Below, one piece after another: positions 1-8,268 of a DNA stretch of 24,328 nt. This DNA is from Obelidium mucronatum (Eukaryota > Chytridiomycota > Chytridiomycetes > Chytridiales > Chytriomycetaceae), in the NCBI GenBank assembly GCA_025765595.1, contig JAIVFH010000365.1, forward strand, positions 1 to 24,328, given 5' to 3'. Position numbers and translations under genes: made by a program. The notes below the pieces were generated by a model. It was not told the DNA's origin. It saw only the letters and a list, made by a program, of their open reading frames with translations, and searched no databases. Within the stretch, counting starts at the first letter, position 1. Every line of letters begins with the position of its first letter.

Positions 1-932
1 AATAGAGCAAGGGACTTGTAATGGGATAAGAGGGAATGAGTTTCCATATATAAAAGAACAGCATCCTTGTACTTTTGGTTCTTGAAGGATGTCGTGAGTT
101 TTGCTGGGAGTTCGAAACAAAATGGAGCTGAGAATAATCAAAATTTTAAAAAACTCTGATGGAAAGAATATATTACATCATAATATATCCCTACCTTGTT
201 CAACAGTTGATGTACGCCAGTGAGTTGCTTTATCTTTGACCTCTTTTCTCCCAAGAAACCATGAATTTCGTTGCTCTGATTTGAAATCGATTCCATTTTC
301 GAAGAAAACTCTTGCATTTGAGTTTCCATGTCATCCACTTTCATTCTCATCTATGTGTTCAAATGGGGCTTTCAATTAAAAACGCGTCGCTTCCAAAAAC
401 GACAACGTCAGTCAACATACTGCGCGAATCGTGTCTGACGCTGCGATAAACTTGTTGTAGTTTCCATAGACCAGGGTTTTCATGCTAGCGTCGAGATTCT
501 TGATTTCTGATGCAGGTGATCGATTGATCAAACGACGCCGACACTAACCAGCCAACCACCAGCCGCTTACTCACCCGCGACCAGGTTGTTGTCCTGGGCA
601 ATCAGCTCGGGCAGCGAGTCCTCGTTGACGCACTTGCTGACAAAGGTCTCGGGCAGGAAGAACGGCGAGTCCATGTCCATCGGATTGGGGCCCAGCGACT
701 TCGGCAGCGCGCCCGGGCCCAGTCCGAGGCCGGGTCCGAGCCCGGGCGCGTCGGGCGGCGGCGCGTCCGCGGCGGGCGGCTGGTCCGGCAGGTTGTAGAA
801 CTCCTTGAGGCGGTTGCGGCGGCGGCCGGGCGCCGTCGCCGTCGAGCGCTGCGACGCGTTCGTGGCCAGCGAGGCCGACGACGCGCCGCGCGCCAAGTCG
901 CCGTCGGCGGCCAGGGTCGTCGAAGTCGCCAT
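1..932 (-). CDS. VPS51: VPS51, GARP/EARP tethering complex subunit (5' part)
   Basis: This is the N-terminal part of Vps51, a subunit of the GARP/EARP complexes that tether endosome-derived vesicles at the trans-Golgi. Exons on the minus strand are 932-575, 506-421, 350-195 and 127 to beyond position 1. The first exon carries a low-complexity Ala/Gly/Pro region, then the RRRNRLKEFY motif and a DMDSPFF segment typical of Vps51 N-termini. Exon 2 gives TLVYGNYNKFIAASDTIR and exon 3 gives a coiled-coil stretch ending GVHQLLNK; both are strongly Vps51-like. Exon 4 continues with FELPAKL and KYKDAVLLY, but in a frame that needs one extra base near 119-122. Exon 1 is much more GC-rich than the rest. 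The gene shares a 156-bp divergent promoter with the DUF829 gene at 1089. The rest of the gene lies outside the window. Confidence 0.88.
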
Positions 933-1088
933 TGGAGTGAGAATAAAAGATGAAATAAAGAATAAATAAATAAATATATTAAATGGCAGAGTTGAAAAAG
1001 TCTCTGCTGCTGCTCTCTGCCCGTCGATTCCATCAGCTGCGTCGAGTACGTGGCACGTGTTAATTATTAGGAAAAACTGTTGCCAAAA
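933..1088. promoter_or_regulatory. Divergent promoter VPS51 / DUF829-1
   Basis: These 156 bp separate two start codons on opposite strands, so they must hold both promoters. A palindromic CACGTG E-box lies at 1054-1059, preceded by a second ACGTG at 1048-1052. CACGTG is the classical site of fungal bHLH factors such as Cbf1 and Pho4; use here is inference. Confidence 0.5.
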
Positions 1089-2006
1089 ATGTCCAGTTCA
1101 ATCAACGACGATTACGAACAGATTGGTACAGCTTACATTGCAGGCCCACAAGCAGCTTCAGGAGACGGGAAGCGAAAGGTTGCGTTCCTCTTTGGCTGGC
1201 TCGAGGGTCAGTTCAAGTATCTGGAAAAGTATGCACAAGTATATCGGTAATGCATTTGTCAGCAGAATTGATAGCAAACAACTGATATCACTCCATCACT
1301 CAAAACAAGATCAAAGGGGTATACGACCATCGTTCAACTATCTACCACTGCAGACTATAACCTTTGCCATGGAAACCAGGATTTAAAATCCCAAGATTTC
1401 GACAGCCTCATCGCTTATGTGAAAGAACAGTCCCTCGTTGAGCCACACAAGGAAAACAATAATATCATTAGCAATAACAACGCATCTGGCAACGACAAAA
1501 TCGTGATTCACTGCTTTTCCAACGGCGGAGTCTTCAAACTGCGACGTTTCATCACCAGCCTTCACGCCCAAAACTTGACTCTCAAATCCACACACGTGGT
1601 CCTTGATTCTTGTCCAGGTCGCCCTTCCGCTCTAAGCGGTGCCGGGTTCTTTGCATCAGGCGTTACAAACCCATACCTCAAATCAATAGTCTGGACACTT
1701 TCCTATGCCGCTTTGGTGCCGTTGACACTCTTTGACACAAGCAACCATGCGATTTCGCGGAGCGCCAGTTACGCTGTGAGCACAAAAAACAAGGACGGCA
1801 ACGTTCACGGCCCCCGCCTCTTTTTGTATTCGGATTCCGATGATTTGGTGCAAGCCAGTGAAGTGAAAGAGTATATCCAACAAGCCAAAGAGGAAGGCGT
1901 TGTTGTGGAGGAACGGTTTTTTGTTGGTTCACCTCATGTGAAGCATGCGGTGGTGTTTAAGGAGGAATACTGGAACACTGTGGATCAATTTTTGGGTTCA
2001 AATTGA
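1089..2006 (+). CDS. DUF829 (TMEM53/PaxU-like) alpha/beta hydrolase, copy 1
   Basis: Two exons, 1089-1246 and 1310-2006, joined in phase 2, give 284 residues. The start is set by alignment with the four paralogs in this window. The protein has the DUF829 layout: an early FLFGW strand and KYAQVY motif, the nucleophile motif HCFSNGG with Ser near residue 123, an acidic YSDSDDLV motif, and a late SPHVKHA motif followed by FKEEYW. Ser, Asp and His would form a hydrolase triad. A hydrophobic segment around YLKSIVWTLSYAALVPLTL may be a membrane or cap helix. DUF829 includes TMEM53 in animals and PaxU in fungal indole-diterpene clusters; the substrate is unknown. The intron (1247-1309) is clearly related in sequence to that of copy 2, which points to recent duplication. 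Confidence 0.85.
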
Positions 2007-2074
2007 TAGTGTGTGTGTGGGCTGAAGGGTTCGGCGAGAGTGGGAATCACGGCACAGGTATAGAGAATGCTATA

Positions 2075-2080
2075 AATAAA
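2075..2080 (+). terminator. AATAAA polyadenylation signal of DUF829-1
   Basis: A canonical AATAAA lies about 70 bp after the stop codon at 2006 and before the TATA-like element of the next gene. Confidence 0.5.
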
Positions 2081-2123
2081 CAACGAATTGCTTGTTCAAG
2101 CTTGAATTCTGTTATCGGTATGG

Positions 2124-2136
2124 TATTTATATAAAG
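2124..2136 (+). promoter_or_regulatory. TATA-like element before DUF829-2
   Basis: The TATTTATATAAAG stretch is a good TATA match. It sits just upstream of an in-frame ATG at 2147 and about 105 bp upstream of the paralog-aligned ATG at 2240. If transcription begins 25-35 bp downstream, the 2147 ATG would probably be missed and the 2240 start used. Confidence 0.45.
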
Positions 2137-2239
2137 CGCCGCTTTGATGGTTGATCATGGTGCGCGGAGATGTGAAAGAGTTGCTCTCGTTTCTTCATCA
2201 ACAGTTCAAGGTGACCCTATTTTTCAGCTGCTGCCAAAA

Positions 2240-3202
2240 ATGTCCAACTCAATTAACAACGATTTCGAACAGATTGGTCCAGCTTACATTGCAGGCCCAA
2301 CAGCCACTTCGGGGACACGAGCAAACGCTACAGACGGGAAGAGGAAGGTTGTGTTCCTCTTTGGCTGGGTCGAAGGCCAGTTCAAGCATCTGGCAAAGTA
2401 TGCACAAGTATATCGGTAATGCATTTGTCAGCTCAATTGATAGCATATAACTGAGATCATCAAAACAAGATCAAAAGGATACACTACAATTGTTCAACTA
2501 TCTACCACCGCAGACTATAACCTTTGCCATGGAAACCAGGATTTAAAATCCCAAGATTTCGACAGCCTCATTGCTTACATCAAAGAACATTCCCTCGTTG
2601 AGCCACACAAGGACGATAATAATATCATTAGCAATAACAACGCATCTGGCAACGACAAAATCGTGATTCACTGCTTTTCCAACGGCGGAGTCTTCAAACT
2701 GCGACGTTTCATCACCAGCCTCCACGCCCAAAACTTGACCCTCAAATCCACACACGTAATCCTTGATTCCTGTCCAGGCCGCCCTTCCGCCCTAAGCGGT
2801 GCCGGATTCTTGACATCAGGCATTACAAACCCATACCTAAAATCAATCGTCTGGACACTCTCCTATGCCGGTTTGGTGCCTTTTCTGACGCTCTTTGGCA
2901 CAAGCAATCACGCGATTTCGCGGAGCGCCAGTTACGCTGTGAGCACGAAAAACAAGGACGGCAACGTTCACGGCCCGCGCCTCTTTTTGTATTCGGATTC
3001 CGATGATTTGGTGCAAGCCAGTGAAGTACGAGGGTATATCCAGGAAGCCAAAAAAGAAGGCGTTGTTGTGGAGGAACGGTTTTTTGTTGGTTCACCTCAT
3101 GTGATGCATGCGGTGGTGTTTAAGGAGGAATACTGGAATACTGTGGATCGATTTTTGGGTTTGGGTATCAAACCCAATAACAAGAATCGAAGCAAACTTT
3201 GA
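2240..3202 (+). CDS. DUF829 alpha/beta hydrolase, copy 2
   Basis: Exons 2240-2415 and 2470-3202 (phase 2 join) give 302 residues. This is a very close copy of the gene at 1089: most of exon 2 differs by scattered substitutions only, and the introns are related too. Ser in HCFSNGG, the YSDSDDLV acidic motif and the late His in SPHVMHA are kept, although Lys before that His is replaced by Met. It differs from copy 1 by a longer N-terminal loop (TATSGTRANATDG) and a C-terminal tail of about 14 residues ending KNRSKL. An in-frame ATG at 2147 could add 31 residues, but no paralog has such an extension, so 2240 is preferred. The product is probably a lipid or small-ester hydrolase; this is inferred from the fold only. 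Confidence 0.84.
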
Positions 3203-3496
3203 ATTTTGAAATTTCTTCCTTGTTGAGTAAGGGGGGGTTGTGTGAGCCACAAGTTAATAATTATATAATTAGGGCTTTTGTTGGAACGCTTTTTTTTTTC
3301 ATTTTAATATAATAACTGATCAATAACAAGAAAAATACTATGAGGCCAAAACTAAATTTGGTTTCTACAGAGGCTAAACGACGACGACAAAAAATAGCTT
3401 ACAAAAGAGGTTCAAATAGCGAAAAGGGGAGGGGAGGGGAGAGGGTGAGAGCGAGTTTCATGTTTAGTTTTTTTTTTTCCTTTCTTTCCTTTTCGT
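3203..3496. other. Convergent intergenic region, DUF829-2 / YOP1
   Basis: These 294 bp between two 3' ends hold a G7 run near 3231-3237, several A/T tracts, and a G-quadruplex-type motif at 3426-3445. I see no convincing gene here; the open frames through it have no recognisable motif. Confidence 0.5.
3426..3445 (+). other. G-quadruplex-type motif
   Basis: Four G-runs (4, 4, 4 and 3 G) are separated by loops of one, one and three bases, which meets the usual intramolecular G4 pattern. It lies 52-71 bp beyond the YOP1 stop codon, so it is C-rich in the YOP1 transcript and G-rich on the opposite strand. Confidence 0.55.
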
Positions 3497-4187
3497 TTAC
3501 TCGGCCTTCTTGGCGGCACCAGTCAATTGAGCGTAGTGTGGGGCAATCAGGTTGTAGAGAGTCTTGGCACCCTGTTTCACAGATATAGAAATTTTTAGAA
3601 ACCAAAACCATTTAAAAAGGAAAACCAAATTATGATAATGAATTTCGATAATTTGATAAGGGGGTCAGGGTTATCTCTTCTACGCGATTTTTCACGGGAG
3701 GGAGGAAAAAAATTATCGTGCGTTTTCCTCACCAAGTACTGAGGGAAGAACAACCAGGACACCAAAATGAGCTTTTGAGCCCACCAGTATGGGTTGTAGT
3801 ACAAGACATAGTCGTAGAACAAGTCTTCAAAGACATCAATCACAGACAAGAGCAAGAAGTAGAATCCAAAGACCTTCATGGTCTCAGTGTCGTTCTTTTG
3901 GGCAGCATCGAGGAAACGGATGGCTGGGACAACAGTGGCGATCACGTTGGTGGTGAAAACGTGGAGAACGTTGAAGAGGACAGAGAAGGAGACAAAGAGG
4001 ACTCCGGCGATGGCAATGTACACCTTGGAGACCTTGGTCTTTTCTTCAATTTGGTTCAAAGTCTTGTAGTTGCTCAAGTGAGTGTCTAGGAGAGCGAGGG
4101 GGTGTCAGTCTGAATCGCGATAAAGCACACCCATGTGGATGATTTGCGCTTACCGAGCTGCTTGCGGTAGATTTCAACGGCTTCCAT
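3497..4187 (-). CDS. YOP1: YOP1/REEP (TB2/DP1/HVA22) ER-shaping protein
   Basis: Exons on the minus strand, 4187-4154, 4085-3733 and 3571-3497, join without frame error to 153 residues. The protein is a REEP5/Yop1 family member: these hairpin proteins curve tubular ER membrane. It shows the family order: a short charged N-terminus, the first hydrophobic hairpin (KVYIAIAGVLFVSFSVLFN), the VVPAIRFLDAAQKNDTE loop, a second hydrophobic pair with DVFEDLFYDYVLYYNPYWW, then FPQYLGAKTLYN and a short tail. It is somewhat shorter than yeast Yop1 (about 180 residues), mainly at the C-terminus. Its start lies 253 bp from the divergent TMEM14 start. A G4-type motif lies in its presumed 3' flank. Family assignment is firm; a specific function here is inferred. 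Confidence 0.9.
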
Positions 4188-4440
4188 TATTGGCGTTAAG
4201 GGTTTTTGAGTGAGGTTTTGTTGATTTTGTGCAAATTGGAGAAAAATGCGTCTGTTCTAAAAATAGATTTTGAGGATGGGGCGATTTTTTCTTTTTTTTT
4301 TGTGCACGCAAACCAATTTGACAATCTCCGTTTTTCGTGCTCAACCTCTGAAATATTAAAAAATGGTAAATAAACAACTAATTATCCAAAGTGGGAAGGC
4401 AATCGCACTGAAAAAAAATGATTAACATCAGGCGGACCAT

Positions 4441-4889
4441 ATGTCTAATGCACTTGCAGTCGTATGTAAGGATCCCTTCCTTTTGCTGTTTTTTTTTCTA
4501 CAACGCTGACTTCAAAGGAAAAGGCTCTGTTGGTGGCGTAGCTGGCTATGTTCGAGGAAAGAGTGTCCCATCACTTGTAGCGGGACTATCGTTTGGGGCT
4601 CTCTATGCTTTCTCAGGGTATAATTTGTGGTGCTTCCGTCGTTTCATTATTAATGATGTTCAACGGATCTCTCTCTCTCTCTCTCATAAAAAAAAACAGC
4701 AACTTGATTAAGCGGAACGCAGATTACGGACACGAATTGGCTTTGGGAACTTCTCTTGTGTTGATGGGAGCAATGGGACCGCGTGCTTTAAAGACAAAAG
4801 CAAGAGCACCCGTTGGGTTGTTTACTTTGGGTTCACTTGGAGCAGCATACTTTGGAAAGAAGCTCTATCAACAAACATATGGAGTGTAA
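4441..4889 (+). CDS. TMEM14 family membrane protein, plus-strand copy
   Basis: Proposed exons 4441-4465, 4524-4617 and 4700-4889 give 102 residues. Exon 2 and exon 3 are clear: SVGGVAGYVRGKSVPSLVAG, then ADYGHELALGTS, then a last glycine-rich membrane helix ending YQQTYGV. This is the TMEM14 pattern of GGxxGYxxxxSxPSLxAG followed by small-residue helices. The first exon was chosen because it keeps phase, has a GTAAGG donor and a CTGAC branch site, and yields ALAVVC directly before SVGG, as the family requires; an alternative first exon is possible. TMEM14 proteins are small membrane proteins; members include plant FAX1 (fatty-acid export) and animal TMEM14C (heme synthesis). The last intron contains a CT microsatellite. 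It ends tail-to-tail with a paralog at 5013. Confidence 0.78.
4669..4685 (+). repeat. CT microsatellite in TMEM14 intron
   Basis: About eight CT units lie inside the second intron (4618-4699), acting as part of its pyrimidine tract before an A-rich stretch and CAG acceptor. Confidence 0.85.
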
Positions 4890-5012
4890 TGGAAAAGAAA
4901 AAGGGGCATGTCACGGAGCAGCACAGAAGCGATTTGTAAAGGCATCCATTTATGCGCACCACATCCATTAATAAAATCGATAACGCGCTCTTCAATCCTT
5001 CCAAAAAAAACA

Positions 5013-5525
5013 TCAATCGAGCTTTGCTGCCTTTGATCCAAAGATGATTGACCCATAGAATACAGTTCCAATGAGTCCCAAGAGAGACATGACGCGAGGA
5101 ACTGGTTTCCCAGCCTTGATGGCTTTTGGTCCCATCATTACAAGCAACAGCAGAGAAACTCCAAAGGCGATTTCGGCTCCGTAAGTTGCGTTTGTGGCGA
5201 GGCGGTGGCTTGTTTTTGAGTTAGTTTGATTTTTCAAGCGTCGAACTGTGCATGTTGAAAAAGATACTGACCCTGCCAAAGCGTAAAGACTAGCGCACGA
5301 CAGTCCAGCAACCAATGAGGGAACACTCTTTCCTTTGACGTATCCGATTGTTCCGCCAATCGCGCCTGCAGGACAATGAGTAATCAACAACGAATCGACT
5401 GACAGTGAATTCGGTCCAAAACTAGATTACAAACATATGCTTGCGAATACGTAGGCTGGAACGTGACTCTGAACCTATCTCTCGAGCATTAGTATGAACA
5501 TGAAACCCAAGAAAGTGTTCACCAT
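5013..5525 (-). CDS. TMEM14 family membrane protein, minus-strand copy
   Basis: Proposed minus-strand exons 5525-5523 (the ATG alone), 5474-5435, 5365-5272 and 5208-5013 give 110 residues. The core reads AIGGTIGYVKGKSVPSLVAG, then ATYGAEIAFGVSLLL, then a last helix and a lysine-containing tail. Exons 3 and 4 match the paralog at 4441 in phase, and exon 3 is exactly 94 nt in both genes. The upstream exon gives PAYVFASIC, the expected first helix. No ATG lies in that frame after the TAG at its border, so I infer a first exon made of the start codon only, followed by a 48-nt intron with a TACTAAT branch site; this part is uncertain. The two genes form an inverted, tail-to-tail duplicate with 123 bp between stop codons. 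Confidence 0.75.
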
Positions 5526-5593
5526 TTTTCTGTTATTTAAATTTTAATATTACACTTCAAAAAATGAATGAAAAGAGAATGCAGATTTTTATT

Positions 5594-6116
5594 TCAATTC
5601 CAAAGTTCGAGAAACTCTTTTGCGTAAAAGCCCGTTGTTCCTGCAACAGCAGCTGTGAGTGCGATTGGTGCCGGTCGAAGTGATTTGAAGGCATCTTTTC
5701 CGCAAAAGAAGAGATAACAGAGACCCCAAGCTGATGAAATCCACAATCAGCAAAAGAAACTTGGACAAAAAAAACTTGAACTTCAAATCACCAGTTGCGG
5801 TTGAGGGTCCGTTTTCCGAATCAACACAGACAGCATATCCAGACAATGCAAATGCACCGGCAAAGCCAGCCAAAGGAAACATTCCTGGCCATCCCGGTGC
5901 CCCCTTCAACGCAGATATCGAAGATGCAAAGCCTGTAGCAGAGAAGTGTCAGCCAGCTTGTGTCCATAATGCTAATGTTAAAGAGAACGTACATAGACTC
6001 GACAGGCCCCACATTGGATACGGAGAAAGACCCAAGCGATCGATGCGAGTTTCTATCGGAGGGAGGCCTTTCTTGACGAGAAAGTCATTCACTTTGGGCA
6101 ATACTTGGCCAGCCAT
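5594..6116 (-). CDS. AIM19: Aim19-like small mitochondrial membrane protein
   Basis: Minus-strand exons 6116-5993, 5932-5792 and 5730-5594 join cleanly to 133 residues. Features are an N-terminal stretch with LGLSPYPMWGLSS, hydrophobic segments around GWPGMFPLAGFAGAFALSG and WGLCYLFFCG, then SLRPAPIALTAAVAGTTGFYAKEF near the end. The order SPYPxWGL, STATAWxLxY, RPxPIALT matches what I recall of the fungal Aim19 family (altered inheritance of mitochondria), a poorly understood mitochondrial protein; the assignment is by memory of motifs and should be treated as probable. The start codon is only 49 bp from the start of the divergent ACAD-1 gene, so the two very likely share a promoter. An AATAAA follows the stop directly. 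Confidence 0.6.
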
Positions 6117-6165
6117 TGAAATCTATAAAATAATAATAAAATAAACAAAAAGAAAACAAAAATAA
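6117..6165. promoter_or_regulatory. 49-bp bidirectional promoter, Aim19-like / ACAD-1
   Basis: Only 49 bp, nearly all A/T, separate the two start codons. A TATAAAA motif lies at 6124-6130, about 40 bp before the ACAD-1 ATG. Both 5' leaders must be extremely short or overlap the other gene. Confidence 0.6.
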
Positions 6166-8192
6166 ATGACACTCGCAGAATACACCCTTGACCAGATTGG
6201 CCAGCACAAGACGCCCGACGACCTCTGGGTCGCCATCGATGGCTTTGTGTACGACCTGACTGAGTTTGCCGATGCGCATCCGGGGTCCGCGTTGGTGCTC
6301 TACCGGGTTGGCGGCACCGACGCGACGGAGGCGTTCTACGGGCTGCACCGGCGCGAGGTGCTGCAGCGGTTCGCGCGGCTGGCGGTCGGGCGCGTGGCTG
6401 GGGCGGGGCGCAGCGCAGCGCCGGGCGACGGCGACTATGCCGAGTTTTCGCGCGTGCCGTTCGGCGAGGCGCCGGCGGGGCGGCCGCAGCCGAGCGCGTT
6501 CTGCGGCGCGTCGCACGTGGCGTTCAAGCGCGCCGTGCGCCGCCTGTGCGCGCAGCTCGTCGCGCCGCACGCCGAAGCGCTCGCCGCCGCCGACGCGCCG
6601 CCGCCGCCGGAAATGCTGCGCGCGCTGGGCGCCGCCGGCCTGCACGCCTGCCGCCTGGGCCCGGGCCCGCACCTGGCCGGCCGCGCGCTGCCCGGCGGCG
6701 TCGACCCGGCGGAGTTCGACTACTTCCACGAGGCCATTGCCCACGAGGAGATTACGCGCGCCGCCGGAATATACTGCTTCGGGGAGGGGTTGGCGTCGGG
6801 GATGATGATTGGCGCGCCGCCCATCCTCAAGTTTGGTCCACAGTGGATGATCGAGAAAGTCATGCCGCAACTGCTCAGCGGCGAGAAAATGATTTGTCTG
6901 GCTATTTCTGAGCCCGGTGCTGGTTCGGATGTTGCGAATATTGAGACGGAAGCAGTCAAGTTGAGTGTTTTGTTTGAGTGTGGAATCACTGTGGTCTAAC
7001 CGTCATATACTACAGAACTCCTTGCGGAAAGTTCTTTATTGTCAATGGAACAAAGAAGTGGATAACCAACGGCACTTTTTCTGATTACTTTACAACTGCT
7101 GTGCGGACTGGAAAGGGTCCAGCCGGAATCTCCGTGTTGCTGATTGAACGCGGGTTCGAAGAACCACTTCTGATGCATGGATCTCATTCTCACACTTTTG
7201 GATTCATTTTTTTTTGTTAGTGCTGGTGTTTCTACCAAAAGCATCAAAACTTCTGGTTCTGGATCAGCTGGAACCGCCTTTGTTGTATTCGAAAACGTCA
7301 AGGTTCCTGTCGAAAACTTGATTGGCAAGGAAGGTCAAGGATTTGCTGTGAGTAAAATATAAGCTTTCTTGTATAGGTTATTTGCAAACTTACATCATCC
7401 TTTTCTGAAAGGTTATCATGGCCAACTTTAACCAGTACGTTGATGAGATGTTTTCTTGAAATCTCTTATTTAATCTTTTTAATCCATGTTTTAGTGAACG
7501 TTGGGCCATGGTTGCTGGTGCATGTTCTGCTGCGGTGGGAATTCTGTTAACTCACTTCACAAAGAAAAACTGACATTTGTTTCTTAGAGACAAGTGGTTG
7601 AAGAGTGTTTTAAATGGGCAAATCAGCGAAAGGTGTTTGGAAAGGCATTGATTGAGCAGCCTGTGATTCGTTACAAACTCGGACAGATGGTTAGTGCAAT
7701 TGCTTTTGGAAATCCTTCCCCCGCAACGACCTTGGTTACTGATATATTCCAATAGATATCTGAGTTGGAGGCAGTTCAGAGCTGGTATGAGGTTATCACA
7801 TACCAAATGACCAAGATGAGTTACAAAGAGCAGAATCAACACTTGGCGGGTCCGATCGCGTTGTTGAAGGTTGATTCCTTTTCGTTTAAGCTCGAAAAAG
7901 TTATTGACTAGGATTGTCTACAGTATCGATGCACCCGAATGACTCATCTAGTTTCGGACAATGCCGTTCAGATTTTTGGCGGGCGCGCAATTACTCGAAC
8001 TGGCATGGTAAAAACCACAAGAGACATAATTCGGAGCGTGTATAGCTCATATGATATATGCAGGGTCGTATTATTGAACAGTTCCAGCGTGTAAACAAGT
8101 TTGGAGCGATTCTTGGAGGTGCCGAAGAGATTTTGTTGGATTTGGGCGTGCGACAAGCCATGAAGGTTTACCCAAAAGATGCTCGTCTTTAA
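6166..8192 (+). CDS. Cytochrome b5-acyl-CoA dehydrogenase fusion, ACAD-1
   Basis: Nine exons (6166-6959, 7016-7153, 7221-7347, 7412-7434, 7495-7534, 7588-7689, 7756-7869, 7924-8007, 8064-8192) give 516 residues. Residues 1-80 are a cytochrome b5 domain with heme ligands His38 (HPGS) and His61. From about residue 115 follows an acyl-CoA dehydrogenase: CLAISEPGAGSDV flavin/substrate motif, KKWITNG, FENVKVPVENLIG, RKVFGKALIEQPVIRYKLGQM and QIFGGRAITRTGMGR. The MCAD-type catalytic Glu position is Thr472, while Glu362 in NHERW fits the helix-G position used by isovaleryl-/long-chain enzymes. Such b5-ACAD fusions are common in fungi; they are thought to oxidise acyl-CoA-type substrates with b5 as internal electron partner. 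Bases from about 6260 to 6770 are strikingly GC-rich and intron-free, unlike the rest and unlike ACAD-2. Confidence 0.92.
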
Positions 8193-8268
8193 GAGAGAGC
8201 GCGAGATTAACTGAGATAAATATACGTAATATAATCAACTTCTAATATTATTTATTAATTTACAAATT

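Noticed and set aside
602..1033. Minus-strand frame overlapping VPS51 exon 1
   Set aside because: Arg-rich shadow caused by high GC; the Vps51 frame carries the conserved motifs.
3718..4089. Plus-strand frame of 123 codons opposite YOP1
   Set aside because: Acidic, low-complexity shadow of a conserved membrane protein.
6085..6870. Long minus-strand open frame (261 codons) opposite ACAD-1
   Set aside because: It lies over the GC-rich block, where stop codons are rare in all frames; composition is Arg-rich with no motif, and the sense frame is a clear b5-ACAD.
6266..6911. Two plus-strand open frames in other phases of ACAD-1 exon 1
   Set aside because: Arg/Ala-rich shadows of the same GC-rich stretch; no family features.
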